Made by a program: the position numbers and the translations under genes
Assembly (NCBI GenBank): GCA_016290775.1
Contig: JAEEVF010000002.1
Location: 186,001-250,000, forward strand
Origin: Acetatifactor sp.
GTDB lineage: Bacteria; Bacillota; Clostridia; Lachnospirales; Lachnospiraceae
Length of the DNA: 64,000 nt
Direction: 5' to 3'
Notes under the pieces: model-generated
Told to the model about the DNA's origin: nothing
What the model saw: the letters and a program-made list of their open reading frames with translations, nothing else
Databases searched by the model: none
Shown: piece after piece, positions 8,232 through 17,683 of the stretch
How positions within the stretch are numbered: position 1 is the first letter of the stretch
Layout of the letters: each line of letters starts with the position of its first letter

Positions 8232-8972
8232 ATGCTAGAGGGAATGATTGCATTAGTCACGGGGGCGTCCCGCGGGATCGGAAGGGCGATCGCGCAGAAG
8301 CTTGCAGAGCAAGGCGCGACCGTGATCGTGAATTATAGTGGCTCGGAGCAGGCCGCCAAAGAAACCGTGGAGGAGATCCTTCAAAAGGGCGGCAAGGCCG
8401 AGGAGATGAAATGCGACGTGTCAGATTTCGCGGCATGTGGGGATATGATCTCGAAGGTCCTTGAAAAATACGGCCGGATCGACATTCTTGTGAACAACGC
8501 GGGCATTACGAGGGACAATCTGATCCTTCGCATGAGTGAGGCGGAATATGACGGCGTCATGAACGTGAACCTAAAGGGCGCCTTTAACACGATCCGTCAT
8601 GCGAGCAAAGCATTCATCAAACAGCGGAGCGGCCGTGTCATCAACATTGCATCCGTCAGTGCGTTGCTCGGGAACCCCGGACAGGCGAATTATGCCGCTT
8701 CCAAAGCAGGCATGATCGGTCTGACAAGGAGTGTTGCGAGGGAGCTTGCGGTGCGAGGCATCTGCGTCAATGCAGTGGCGCCGGGCCTGATCGAATCCGA
8801 CATGACGGACCAGATGCCGCAGAAGGCAAAGGACGATCTGACGGAAAGAATCCCTCTCGGAAGAATGGGGAAGCCTGCTGACGTGGCGAACGTCGTGGCA
8901 TTTTTGGCGGACCCTGCCTCTTCCTATGTCACGGGTCAGGTGCTTTGCGTGGACGGAGGTTTGGCGATATGA
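8232..8972 (+). CDS. fabG: 3-oxoacyl-ACP reductase
   Basis: A 246-residue short-chain dehydrogenase. The NADPH-binding motif GASRGIG is near the N-terminus, NNAG follows, and the catalytic pair is Tyr154/Lys158 in YAASK. The C-terminus ([16 protein letters not shown]) is typical of FabG. It reduces 3-ketoacyl-ACP to 3-hydroxyacyl-ACP. It lies between fabD (abutting) and fabF (ATGA overlap). Confidence 0.95.
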   Translation: MLEGMIALVTGASRGIGRAIAQKLAEQGATVIVNYSGSEQAAKETVEEILQKGGKAEEMKCDVSDFAACGDMISKVLEKYGRIDILVNNAGITRDNLILRMSEAEYDGVMNVNLKGAFNTIRHASKAFIKQRSGRVINIASVSALLGNPGQANYAASKAGMIGLTRSVARELAVRGICVNAVAPGLIESDMTDQMPQKAKDDLTERIPLGRMGKPADVANVVAFLADPASSYVTGQVLCVDGGLAI

Positions 8973-10216
8973 GCAAGGGACGCAGGGTTGTGATCACGGG
9001 CATGGGCGCCCTCACGCCGATCGGAAACACGGTGCCGGAGTTTTGGCAGTCCGTGAAGGCCGGAAAAACAGGCTTTGGTGCGATCACACAGTTCGACGTG
9101 ACGGATTATGAATGCAAGATCGCGGCAGAGGTCAAGGGCTTTTGTCCCGAGGAATTCATGGAGAAAAAGGCGGCGCGCAGAATGGAACGCTTCGCGCAGT
9201 TTGCAGTCGCGGCTTCCGCGGAGGCGATCAAAAGCGCAGACCTTGACATTTCAAAGGAGGACGCATATCGCGTCGGCTGCGTGATCGGCTGCGGCGTCGG
9301 GAGCCTTCAGACCGCGGAGCGGGAATACACAAAGCTTACGACGCGCGGGCCTTCGAAGGTAGGACCTCTCATGGTGCCGATGATGATCTCGAACATGGCT
9401 GCCGGAAACGTCAGCATCCAATATGGTCTCAAAGGGAAAAGCCTCGACGTGGTGACGGCCTGCGCCACGGGGACCAATTGCATCGGCGAAGCCTTTCGCA
9501 CCATCCAATATGGCGATGCGGAGGTCATGCTCGCAGGAGGCACGGAAGGGAGCATCTGTCAGCTTGGCGTCTCAGGTTTTTCCGCCCTCACGGCGCTTTG
9601 TAAAAGCAATGATCCGGAGCGTTGCTCCATCCCGTTCGACAAGGACCGAAGCGGCTTTGTCATGGGTGAGGGCGCAGGGATCTTAGTTCTCGAAGAGCTT
9701 GAGCACGCAAAGGCCCGCGGCGCGAAGATCCTCGCGGAAGTCGTAGGCTACGGCTGCTCTTCGGATGCATATCACATCACGTCGCCGGAAGAAAGCGGCG
9801 AGGGCGCCGCGCAGGCCATGAAAAACGCCCTGCGGGACGCGGGAGTACAGCCTGCGGAAGTCTTTTACGTCAACGCCCACGGCACTTCCACTCATCACAA
9901 TGACCTGTTCGAGACGAGGGCGATCAAGCTTGCGTTTGGCGACCATGCCTACAAGCTCAAGGTGAATTCCACGAAGTCCATGATCGGGCATTTGCTCGGC
10001 GCGGCGGGCGCCGTGGAGCTGATCACCTGCGTGAAGGAGCTTGAGGAAGGTTGGATCCACCCGACCGTGGGCCTTCGCGAGCCCGACGAAGAGCTCGACC
10101 TCGATTATTGTAAGGAGGCTTGTGCATATGACGGCGAATACGCCTTGTCCAATTCCTTGGGCTTTGGCGGCCATAACGCAAGCTTGCTGATCCGAAAATT
10201 CGTGGAGGAATCATAA
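8969..10216 (+). CDS. fabF: 3-oxoacyl-ACP synthase II
   Basis: A 415-residue beta-ketoacyl-ACP synthase. The catalytic triad is Cys165 (TACATGTN), His304 (NAHGTST) and His341 ([11 protein letters not shown]). It condenses malonyl-ACP with the growing acyl chain. The start at 8969 overlaps the fabG stop as ATGA and has GGACGGAGG upstream; an earlier in-frame codon at 8945 would bury the start inside fabG. One base separates its stop from fabZ, where many related clusters carry accB. Confidence 0.95.
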   Translation: MSKGRRVVITGMGALTPIGNTVPEFWQSVKAGKTGFGAITQFDVTDYECKIAAEVKGFCPEEFMEKKAARRMERFAQFAVAASAEAIKSADLDISKEDAYRVGCVIGCGVGSLQTAEREYTKLTTRGPSKVGPLMVPMMISNMAAGNVSIQYGLKGKSLDVVTACATGTNCIGEAFRTIQYGDAEVMLAGGTEGSICQLGVSGFSALTALCKSNDPERCSIPFDKDRSGFVMGEGAGILVLEELEHAKARGAKILAEVVGYGCSSDAYHITSPEESGEGAAQAMKNALRDAGVQPAEVFYVNAHGTSTHHNDLFETRAIKLAFGDHAYKLKVNSTKSMIGHLLGAAGAVELITCVKELEEGWIHPTVGLREPDEELDLDYCKEACAYDGEYALSNSLGFGGHNASLLIRKFVEES

Positions 10217-10217
10217 C

Positions 10218-10649
10218 ATGTCAGTATATACGACAGCGCAGATCATGGAGATCTTGCCGCACAGGGCCCCGTTCCTTATGATCGATACGATCGAGGAGCT
10301 AGATCCGGGCACTCGGGCGGTGGGGCGCAAGTGCGTGACCTTTGGAGAGCCTTATTTTACGGGCCACTTTCCAGGAAATCCAGTGATGCCGGGCGTTCTT
10401 ATCGTCGAGGCCATGGCGCAGACGGGCGCAGTGGCACTTCTCGGTGAGCCGAAGTGGCGCGGGAAGACGGCATATTTCGCAGGCATAGACAAGGTCCGCT
10501 TTAAGAAGATGGTGCGTCCCGGTGACGTCCTTACCATCGAGACCAAGATCCTTTGGGTCAAAGGCCCCATGGGAAAAGGGGAGGCGACGGCCTGCGTGGA
10601 TGGTCAGGTGGCGGCAAAGGCGGAGCTTATGTTTGCGATCGGAGAGTGA
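10218..10649 (+). CDS. fabZ: 3-hydroxyacyl-ACP dehydratase
   Basis: A 143-residue hot-dog fold protein. The signature [19 protein letters not shown] contains the catalytic His50 and Glu64. It dehydrates 3-hydroxyacyl-ACP to the enoyl form used by FabK. No second dehydratase/isomerase (FabA or FabM) is visible, so how unsaturated chains are made, if they are, cannot be told from this window. The next ATG is 5 bases after its stop. Confidence 0.95.
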   Translation: MSVYTTAQIMEILPHRAPFLMIDTIEELDPGTRAVGRKCVTFGEPYFTGHFPGNPVMPGVLIVEAMAQTGAVALLGEPKWRGKTAYFAGIDKVRFKKMVRPGDVLTIETKILWVKGPMGKGEATACVDGQVAAKAELMFAIGE

Positions 10650-10654
10650 TCATC

Positions 10655-12487
10655 ATGAAAAGAGAATTTGGAAGGAAACACTGGCTCAGAGGGGCCTTGA
10701 AACTCGAGCCTCCAAAGCGCAACGTTCCAAAGTGGACGGAGAACGCAAAGGGCAGCGTGCAGGCCCAGCCCGCAGGGGCGGCGGATCCGCAGACGGCAAA
10801 GGCGACGGACCCCGCAACTTCGGTACCGGAGAAGAAAAAGGATGAGCCTTCCGATAAGATCAAGTGTCCCAAATGTGGGAAGCTTGTGGACAAGGCGAGA
10901 GTGGCGAAGCGCCGCTACGTCTGTCCTGAATGCAACGGGTATTTTCGCGTGACGACCGCGGCGCGTCTTCGCATGACGACGGACCGCGGAAGCTTTGAGG
11001 AATGGTTTGCAGACATGCCGGTGGTGAATCCTCTGGGCTATGAAGGCTATGAGGAGAAGCTGTCGCAGGCCAGGGAAAAGACGGGCCTTCGCGAAGCTTT
11101 CACGGTGGGAAGCTGCAAGATCTTCGGCGAAAAGGCCGTTGTAGGCGTCTGTGACGCCAGATTTATGATGGCAAGCATGGGGAGCGTATATGGCGAGAAG
11201 GTGACGGCCGCGATTGAGCGTGCCACGACGGAAAAGCTCCCCATGTTCTTGTTTTGCAGTTCGGGCGGCGCGAGGATGCAGGAGGGGATCATGTCCCTCA
11301 TGCAAATGGCAAAGACCTCGGCCGCGATCCGAAAGCACGGTGAGGCAGGCCTTTTGTACGTAACGATCCTGACGGATCCCACCACGGGCGGCGTCACCGC
11401 AAGCTTTGCGATGCTGGGGGACGTGATCATGGCGGAGCCCGGCGCACTGATCGGCTTTGCGGGTCCTCGCGTGATCAAGCAGACCATCGGACAAAAGCTC
11501 CCCGAGGGGTTTCAGTCAGCGGAATTCCTTTTGGAACATGGCTTCGTCGACGGGATCGTCAAGCGCATGAACCTCAAAAAGACCATGTATTTCCTGATCG
11601 TGACGCACAGGCAAAGGAAGGAAGGTTCCTTTGCGAACTTCATTGAAAACGGGGAAGGGTTTGTCCTGAGCGAGATCCTGAAGGAGCGAAGCGCCCTGAC
11701 GGAGAGCGTAAGCGCCTGGGACAAGGTCCGGGCCGCGCGCCACGTGGAGCGCCCCTCCGCGATGGATTACGTGGACAACATTTTTGATTATTTCGTCGAA
11801 CAGCATGGAGATCGGTATTTTGGGGAGGACGCGGCCATCGTCGGCGGCATCGCCTTTTTGGACGGCCAGCCCGTGACCATCATCGCGGACGTCAAGGGCA
11901 AGACCATGCGGGAATGCCAAATGAGAAACTTCGGCATGCCCCGCCCGGAAGGGTATCGAAAGGCGCTCCGCCTGATGAAGCAGGCGGAAAAATTCGGCCG
12001 CCCCGTCATCAGCTTTATCAACACGTCCGGCGCTTTTTGCGGCATCGAAGCGGAGGAGCGCGGGCAGGGCGAGGCGATCGCGAGAAACCTTCTTGAAATG
12101 GCCGGACTCACGGTTCCGGTGCTCTGCATTCTCATCGGGGAAGGCGGAAGCGGCGGCGCGCTGGCGACGGCGGTGGGCAACGAGGTCTGGATGCTGGAGA
12201 ACGCGACCTATTCCATCCTGTCGCCGGAGGGCTTTGCTTCTATTTTATGGAAGGACGCCACTCGCGCCAAGGAAGCCAGCGAGATCATGAATATCACCGC
12301 GCAGGACCTTCTTCGCCTGGGCGTGATCGAAAAGATCCTGCCGGAGTACGGCGGCGCAACGGCGCAGACGGCGAAAGCCATCGCGGGCAACATGAAAGAA
12401 GAGATCAAAGCATTCCTTCGACGCTTTGACGGCATGAGCGGCGAAGAGATCGCCGAGGGGCGCTATCAGAGGTTTCGAAAGTATTAG
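10655..12487 (+). CDS. accDA: Acetyl-CoA carboxylase carboxyltransferase, fused beta and alpha subunits
   Basis: One 610-residue chain. Residues about 60-340 are AccD, with a zinc ribbon (Cys71, 74, 90, 93) and the crotonase-like core ([21 protein letters not shown]). Residues about 350-610 are AccA ([36 protein letters not shown]). A low-complexity Ala/Pro/Lys stretch (30-65) precedes the ribbon. The N-terminal coiled region of standalone AccA is mostly missing, as expected for a fusion. It transfers carboxyl from biotin to acetyl-CoA. The biotin carrier (accB) and carboxylase (accC) are not in this operon. Start at 10655 chosen because the upstream in-frame codons lie inside fabZ. Confidence 0.93.
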   Translation: MKREFGRKHWLRGALKLEPPKRNVPKWTENAKGSVQAQPAGAADPQTAKATDPATSVPEKKKDEPSDKIKCPKCGKLVDKARVAKRRYVCPECNGYFRVTTAARLRMTTDRGSFEEWFADMPVVNPLGYEGYEEKLSQAREKTGLREAFTVGSCKIFGEKAVVGVCDARFMMASMGSVYGEKVTAAIERATTEKLPMFLFCSSGGARMQEGIMSLMQMAKTSAAIRKHGEAGLLYVTILTDPTTGGVTASFAMLGDVIMAEPGALIGFAGPRVIKQTIGQKLPEGFQSAEFLLEHGFVDGIVKRMNLKKTMYFLIVTHRQRKEGSFANFIENGEGFVLSEILKERSALTESVSAWDKVRAARHVERPSAMDYVDNIFDYFVEQHGDRYFGEDAAIVGGIAFLDGQPVTIIADVKGKTMRECQMRNFGMPRPEGYRKALRLMKQAEKFGRPVISFINTSGAFCGIEAEERGQGEAIARNLLEMAGLTVPVLCILIGEGGSGGALATAVGNEVWMLENATYSILSPEGFASILWKDATRAKEASEIMNITAQDLLRLGVIEKILPEYGGATAQTAKAIAGNMKEEIKAFLRRFDGMSGEEIAEGRYQRFRKY

Positions 12488-12528
12488 GGGCCCTTGGGGG
12501 AAAGACAACAACTTGGAGGATAAATATC

Positions 12529-13467
12529 ATGAGCATAAAAATCTCAGGGACCGGAAGTGCACTGCCTGAGCGCGTCCTTACGAACGCGGATCTGGAAAAA
12601 ATGGTGGAGACCTCGGATGCATGGATCCTGGAGCGCACGGGGATCTCGCAGCGCAGGATCGTGGAGAACGACAATGTCGTGACGCTTGCCGAAAAGGCCT
12701 GCAGGGCCGCTTTGCAGGATGCCGGGAAAACCCCGGAGGACGTGGAGCTGATCATCGTCGCGACCTGCACCATGGAGGAATTTTTCCCTTGCGCGGCCTG
12801 CCAGCTGCAGGCAAGACTTGGGGCAGTTCATGCGGCCGGGTTTGACGTCAATGCCGCTTGCTCCGGCTTCTTATATGCCCTCGCCACGGCGCATGCATAT
12901 ATCACCGCAGGCCTTTACCGAAATGCATTGGTCGTGGGCGGCGAGGTGCTCTCGAGACTTGTGGATTACGAGGACAGGTCCAGCTGCATCTTGTTTGGCG
13001 ACGGCTCGGGCGCCGTGTTTGTGGAAAAGGCTTCGGAAGGAAAAGGACTCATCAGTCTTTCCCAAGGGTGCGACGGCCCCGGGGGCGTAGCGATCTCCTG
13101 CAAAACGGACGCCCTCGACAAGATCCACATGGACGGCCGCGCGGTATATGCCTTCGCCACCCGCCAGGTGCCGCTGTGTATTCAAGATAGCCTTGACAAG
13201 GCTGGCCTTGCGGCGGAGGAGATCGATCTTTTCCTGCTCCACCAGGCGAACCTTAGGATCCTTGAGACAATCGCTAAGCGACTGAATATACCGATGGAAA
13301 AGGTACCTCACAATCTGGACCGTTACGGAAACATTTCGTCGGCGACCATTCCGGTTTTGCTTGATGAACTGAGAAAACGTGGTAAAATAAAGGCAGGACA
13401 AAAGATCGTAATGGCTGGATTTGGCGCGGGACTGACCTACGGCTCCTGCGTGCTCATCTGGGAGTAA
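12529..13467 (+). CDS. fabH: 3-oxoacyl-ACP synthase III
   Basis: A 312-residue KAS III. The triad is Cys111 (NAACSGF), His238 (LLHQANLRI) and Asn268 (YGNISSATIP). It starts each chain by condensing acetyl-CoA (or a branched acyl-CoA) with malonyl-ACP. GGAGG lies ahead of the ATG. Its place late in the operon, next to the MarR gene, differs from streptococci, where fabT-fabH-acpP lead the cluster. Confidence 0.95.
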   Translation: MSIKISGTGSALPERVLTNADLEKMVETSDAWILERTGISQRRIVENDNVVTLAEKACRAALQDAGKTPEDVELIIVATCTMEEFFPCAACQLQARLGAVHAAGFDVNAACSGFLYALATAHAYITAGLYRNALVVGGEVLSRLVDYEDRSSCILFGDGSGAVFVEKASEGKGLISLSQGCDGPGGVAISCKTDALDKIHMDGRAVYAFATRQVPLCIQDSLDKAGLAAEEIDLFLLHQANLRILETIAKRLNIPMEKVPHNLDRYGNISSATIPVLLDELRKRGKIKAGQKIVMAGFGAGLTYGSCVLIWE

Positions 13468-13477
13468 GGGGTAGCGT

Positions 13478-13942
13478 ATGAACAACAAACATGGCGCCTT
13501 AAATGAAGTGCTCGTCGAGCTGTTTAACCATGTGCTCGACACCGAGTCGAAGGCAGTCATCACGGAAGAATTTAAAGACATCAGCAACAACGACATGCAC
13601 ATCATGGAGGCCATCGGCATCCGTGAGCCGCGCAACGTCTCGCAGATCGCAAAGTCGATGAACGTGACCGTCGGGACGCTGACCGTCAACATGAACAGCC
13701 TCGAAAAGAAGGGCTATATCCTGCGCGAGCGCAGCACGGCTGACAAGCGCGTGGTGTTTGTTACCCTGACGGAAAAGGGGCGAAAGGCCTTCTTTCACCA
13801 CCGCGACTTCCACAAGGCGATGATCCGCGCGGCCGTCAAGGACCTCGACCAGGACGAGATGAATGCCCTGATGAACTGCCTTGTGAAGCTGAACGTGTTC
13901 TTTAAATCCGGCAAGGTGGAACGCGACATGCAAAATGAATAG
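13478..13942 (+). CDS. MarR-family regulator, FabT-like
   Basis: A 154-residue winged-helix protein. The recognition region is NVSQIAKSMNVTVGTLTVNMNSLEKKGYI, and the wing follows (ERSTADKRVVFVTLTEKG), the standard MarR layout. It starts 10 bases after fabH stops. FabT of streptococci, a MarR protein in a fab cluster, represses the operon when bound to acyl-ACP. The two TTGACAATCAAAA sites ahead of acpP make the same loop likely here, but ligand and binding are inferred. Confidence 0.88.
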   Translation: MNNKHGALNEVLVELFNHVLDTESKAVITEEFKDISNNDMHIMEAIGIREPRNVSQIAKSMNVTVGTLTVNMNSLEKKGYILRERSTADKRVVFVTLTEKGRKAFFHHRDFHKAMIRAAVKDLDQDEMNALMNCLVKLNVFFKSGKVERDMQNE

Positions 13943-13946
13943 TAAT

Positions 13947-14008
13947 GTGCCAAAAAGAACCGTCCCCATTGGCAGTAATGTGCCAATGGGGACGGTTCTT
14001 TTTGGCAC
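13947..14008. repeat. Inverted pair of REP-like units
   Basis: Two units with the AAAAAGAACCGTCCCC core, first in reverse (13947-13974) and then in forward orientation (13980-14008), separated by GTAAT. Together they form a near-perfect stem of about 27 bp. They begin four bases after the MarR gene stops and may also help end the fatty-acid transcript. The same element occurs at 3158 and 5149. Confidence 0.85.
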
Positions 14009-14020
14009 GTCAAGTGAATA

Positions 14021-14055
14021 AAAAAGTGCCAGCGGTGATGCTGGCACTTTTTTTC
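14021..14055 (+). terminator. Rho-independent terminator of the fatty-acid operon
   Basis: AAAAAGTGCCAGC, the loop GGTGAT and GCTGGCACTTTTTTT form a 13-bp stem followed by a T-run. It lies just past the REP-like pair. Confidence 0.9.
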
Positions 14056-14057
14056 AG

Positions 14058-14073
14058 TTTATGTTAACATAAA
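14058..14073. promoter_or_regulatory. Perfect 16-bp palindrome ahead of the sigma-factor gene
   Basis: TTTATGTTAACATAAA reads the same on both strands. It lies 75 bases before the sigma-factor start and upstream of a TATATA box (14102-14107). It could be an operator; no protein is assigned. Confidence 0.5.
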
Positions 14074-14147
14074 TACGTAACCTCACCGCCCAAAATGGTG
14101 CTATATAGGGTGAAGGCCTTAAAACATGAGGAAGGAGGGAGAGAATC

Positions 14148-14708
14148 GTGGAAGACAATGATATCGTAGAGCTCTACTTGTCAAGAAACGAAGATGCGAT
14201 CAATCAAACGGCGATAAAATACGGCGCGAAGCTTAGAAACATCGCTTACAGAATATTAGAAGACTTTGAAACCTCGCAGGAATGTGAAAACAGTGCATAT
14301 TTTGAGACCTGGAGGTCTATTCCCCCGCACGAACCGCGGGACTATCTCTTCGCCTTTGTCGGCAGGATCATCCGGCACCTGGCGCTGGATTCCTACAGGG
14401 CGAACCACAGGCAAAAGAGGCAAGCCCTCTATTGCGAACTGACGCAGGAAATGCAGGAGTGCCTACCGGCACAAAACAACACGGAAGATGAATTCGAAGC
14501 CGAGGAACTGAGCGAGTGCATCAATGAATTCCTGTCGACAAAAAGCGAAGATCAACAGAACATTTTTGTGAGGAGATATTGGTATTTTGACCCCGTGGAG
14601 GACATTGCGAAAGCATATGGCTTCACGACGAGTAAGGTCAAAACGACGCTGTTTCGCCTCCGAGAGGACTTGAAGCGGCATTTGGAGGAAGGAGGGTATG
14701 ATATATGA
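14148..14708 (+). CDS. ECF-like RNA polymerase sigma factor
   Basis: A 186-residue sigma-70 family protein. Region 2 spans about residues 10-90 (RNIAYRILEDFETSQECEN, the usual 'AYRILGDxxDAEE' block) and region 4 spans 120-180 (EDIAKAYGFTTSKVKTTLFRLREDLKRHL). GTG start with AGGAAGGAGGG upstream. It overlaps the next gene by four bases (ATGA). That gene starts like an anti-sigma factor, so the two form a sigma/anti-sigma pair. The expected role is switching on envelope genes in answer to an outside signal. Confidence 0.85.
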   Translation: MEDNDIVELYLSRNEDAINQTAIKYGAKLRNIAYRILEDFETSQECENSAYFETWRSIPPHEPRDYLFAFVGRIIRHLALDSYRANHRQKRQALYCELTQEMQECLPAQNNTEDEFEAEELSECINEFLSTKSEDQQNIFVRRYWYFDPVEDIAKAYGFTTSKVKTTLFRLREDLKRHLEEGGYDI

Positions 14709-17071
14709 ATGAGCATGATCTCTTAGATGCCGTCGGCGGGATCGACGGGAAATATGTGGAAAATGCTTTGGACACAGATAAAAAATCCAAAAAGATCATC
14801 AGATGGAAAAAGTGGATGCCGGCCATGACGGCGGTTGCGGCTGCACTTGTGTTCCTGGTAGGACTTGCGATCTTTTTGAAGCTTCATTCCGGAAGTAGTC
14901 AGGAACCAGGTAAGCTCGTTGCCTCGTCAGAAGAGGGAGGGGGCGTGGGCACGAGTGGCAACGAGACAAAGACCAAGACGGATCCTGGCGTCACGCTCGC
15001 AAACGTAAGCACGGGGAGCTTCCACGTGAACTATGAGGAAGCACTCGCAAAATACACGCCTTCGGTGCCGGAATATCACGTAAATCCCGATCTGAGTAAC
15101 GTGAAGGACATCAACAGGTATTGGTTCTACGACAGCGAGATCGAAAAACTCGTGGCCAACAATTTTGTCGTGGCAGAGAGTCAGAACGCAGAGTTCTTTG
15201 ACATATATGAAAACAACAGGTATCTGGAATTCCCGAGCTTTATCACTTCGGATTCCATGATGCACACCTATCACCTGTATTTTGCGATGCTGCAAAAGAA
15301 GGTGGAAAAGCAGGCACTTTGCTCGGAGCTTGAAAAGCTGACGAGCCAGATGCTCGAGGATTCCAAGGCGCAATATGACGCCGTAAAGGGAAGCGAGTTT
15401 GAAGAGGCCGCAAAGCGCAACGTAGCTTATTTTGCACTGGGCGCTAAGCTCCTTGGCATGCCAAAGCAGGCGCCGGAATATGCAAAAGACTTAGTGGATA
15501 CGGAGTATTCCAAGATCATGGCTGCGTCCGCGATCGAAATGTCGCCGATCATGGAAGCCTTAGAGGACTATTCGCAGTACAAGCCTCGGGGCTATTATGA
15601 CGGCGATGAGCAGCTCGAGCGTTACTTCCGCGCGATGATGCTCTACGGACATATCAACTTTGTACAAAGCTCCGAAACGATGAACCGCTGCGCACTGCTG
15701 ATGACCATCGCCATGAACGGCGATGAGACCGGCAGAACGCTTTGGGGCAACATCTACGACGTGACGAGCTTCTTTGCCGGAACAAGTGATGACCTTTGCT
15801 ATTATGAATATCTTTCCGTCATCGACGAAGCTTATGGCAAGAACGTCACCGCAAAGGACCTGATCGGCAAGGACAGCGCCTTCCAAAAGTATGTGTACGG
15901 CATTATGGAGCTTCGCGCGCCGGAAATCAATTCCGTCGTGTTTAAGGATGACGAAGGTCAGACCGACAAGCGCCTTGAGTCCAAGGGCTTCCGCTTTATG
16001 GGACAGCGCTTTACGCTGGATGCCGCAATCTTCACGCGCCTGACCTACAGCCAGCTGAAGGAGGCGGATGACGGCGATAAGAGAATGCTTCCTGACGCCC
16101 TTGACGTAGCGGCGGCATATGGTTCCGACGTGGCACTTGAGCTCCTTGTCGAAGCCGGAAATGACAAGTATCCGAACTATCTTAACACCCTGCATAAGCT
16201 GCGCGAGAAAGTGCAGAACGCCGGTGATTATTGGTCTTCCTCGCTTTACGCAGGCTGGACCTACACGCTGCTTCCGCTCCTTGAGGAACGCGGCGAGGGC
16301 TATCCTTCCTTCATGACGAATAAGGAGTGGGAGAAGAAGAGCCTGGAAGGCTTCCTTGGAAGCTGGACGGAACTCAAGCATGACACCGTGCTTTACGCAA
16401 AGCAGTCCATGGCAGAGATGGGCGGCGGTGGCGACGAAGCGCCTGATGACAGAGGTTACGTGGAGCCGCAGCCGGAGCTCTATTCAAGGCTCTTAGCGCT
16501 GACGACCACCACCATCAATGGCCTTGAATCCAGGGGATATCTTGGCGCCAGCGAGAAGGAAGGTCTTGAGAGGCTTGCAGAGCTTGCAAGGAGACTGCGC
16601 GACATCTCCGTGAAGGAGCTTCAGAACGAGAAACTGACGGATGAGGACTATGATTTCATCCGCGATTACGGCGGCGCGCTCGAGCACCTTTGGTATGACA
16701 CCGTCAAGGAGGACGCGAACAATAAATATGCCGATTCGGCGGAATATCCCATGGCACTTGTGACCGACGTGGCAACGGATCCTAACGGCGCGTGCCTTGA
16801 GGAGGCCATTGGCGGCGCGTCCATGATCTATGTGATCTTCCCGCTGGACGGCGAGCTTCACATCGGCATTGGCGGCGTGTTCAATTACTATCAGTTCGTG
16901 CAGCCGATCTCGGATCGCCTGACTGACAAGGAATGGCGCATCAAGCTCGGCATTCAGCTTGACGACGAAGACCGCTACAGACCGGACCACAGCATCCAGG
17001 GTCCTGAGTGGACTTACACTTACCGGTACTCCTACTGGAGAGAGAATCCGAATTATACATATGACTATTAA
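14705..17071 (+). CDS. Anti-sigma-like N-terminus fused to an extracellular DUF3160 domain
   Basis: A 788-residue protein. Residues 1-35 (MNEHDLLDAVGGIDGKYV) match the cytoplasmic start of membrane anti-sigma factors in Lachnospiraceae. One membrane helix lies at about 40-62, followed by a Ser/Gly/Lys linker. From about 110 on is a large outer domain (YWFYDSEIEKLVANNFVV, FPSFITSDSMMHTYHLY, PMALVTDVAT) of DUF3160 type, whose biochemistry is unknown. Co-translation with the sigma factor (ATGA) suggests the outer domain senses something and the inner end holds the sigma factor. Start at 14705 set by GGAGGAAGGAGGG. Confidence 0.8.
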   Translation: MNEHDLLDAVGGIDGKYVENALDTDKKSKKIIRWKKWMPAMTAVAAALVFLVGLAIFLKLHSGSSQEPGKLVASSEEGGGVGTSGNETKTKTDPGVTLANVSTGSFHVNYEEALAKYTPSVPEYHVNPDLSNVKDINRYWFYDSEIEKLVANNFVVAESQNAEFFDIYENNRYLEFPSFITSDSMMHTYHLYFAMLQKKVEKQALCSELEKLTSQMLEDSKAQYDAVKGSEFEEAAKRNVAYFALGAKLLGMPKQAPEYAKDLVDTEYSKIMAASAIEMSPIMEALEDYSQYKPRGYYDGDEQLERYFRAMMLYGHINFVQSSETMNRCALLMTIAMNGDETGRTLWGNIYDVTSFFAGTSDDLCYYEYLSVIDEAYGKNVTAKDLIGKDSAFQKYVYGIMELRAPEINSVVFKDDEGQTDKRLESKGFRFMGQRFTLDAAIFTRLTYSQLKEADDGDKRMLPDALDVAAAYGSDVALELLVEAGNDKYPNYLNTLHKLREKVQNAGDYWSSSLYAGWTYTLLPLLEERGEGYPSFMTNKEWEKKSLEGFLGSWTELKHDTVLYAKQSMAEMGGGGDEAPDDRGYVEPQPELYSRLLALTTTTINGLESRGYLGASEKEGLERLAELARRLRDISVKELQNEKLTDEDYDFIRDYGGALEHLWYDTVKEDANNKYADSAEYPMALVTDVATDPNGACLEEAIGGASMIYVIFPLDGELHIGIGGVFNYYQFVQPISDRLTDKEWRIKLGIQLDDEDRYRPDHSIQGPEWTYTYRYSYWRENPNYTYDY

Positions 17072-17639
17072 GTCGAATTCAGACAAAAGAAAAAACGTCA
17101 AGAAGGTCCTGGCGATCACGCTGGGAAGCATTGGGGCGGTGGCGATCCTTGTGGTCGCCGCCTGCCTTCTTTGGTGGTACGGCTTCTTTTTGCCCCGCTG
17201 GATCAAGTGGGAGAAGGAGGAAGCCGCTTTTGAAGCGCTTAACGTGACGCTGAAGGGGAGGAAGGTAATAATCCGAGATAATAATACTGTTCTGTGGGAG
17301 ACCCAGGCCGACTGGTTCGTACAAGACATGCTCGTCAAGGACATCGACCGCGACGGCGCGGACGAACTCATCCTCCTTGTCTGGAAACACGGAAGCTACG
17401 GAGACCGCATGCCATTCTGGGAAGAAAAGAACGACAAGGAACTCCACCAACACATCTTCATCTACAAATACGACCCCAAAAAGGAAAATAAGGTGCGTCC
17501 GCTCTGGATGTCCTCCCAGATCCTTTACGAGATTGAATACATCTCCTCCGGCAAGGACAGCTTCCTCGACGTCACCGACCATGAAGGCACCACCCGCACC
17601 TGGATCTGGCAAGACTTCGGCCTCAAGCTAGTGCGGTAA
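17061..17639 (+). CDS. Membrane-anchored protein with an FG-GAP-like segment
   Basis: A 192-residue protein starting at an ATG that overlaps the end of the DUF3160 gene by 11 bases. It has a basic N-terminus, one hydrophobic helix (about 17-40) and an outer domain. The segment KDIDRDGADELILLVWKHG resembles an FG-GAP/VCBS calcium-binding blade. Overlap with the sigma/anti-sigma pair suggests one transcript. Function unknown. Confidence 0.7.
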   Translation: MTIKSNSDKRKNVKKVLAITLGSIGAVAILVVAACLLWWYGFFLPRWIKWEKEEAAFEALNVTLKGRKVIIRDNNTVLWETQADWFVQDMLVKDIDRDGADELILLVWKHGSYGDRMPFWEEKNDKELHQHIFIYKYDPKKENKVRPLWMSSQILYEIEYISSGKDSFLDVTDHEGTTRTWIWQDFGLKLVR

Positions 17640-17683
17640 GGATTCACATATATCAATTAGATTTCAACGAGGAGGGATCGGTC

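Noticed and set aside
10604..11494. A 296-codon frame on the minus strand
   Set aside because: It is the shadow of the accDA gene; rich in Arg/His/Leu as antisense frames of GC-rich codons often are, with no motif.
15560..16381. A 273-codon frame on the minus strand
   Set aside because: Antisense to the DUF3160 gene, no ribosome site, no domain.
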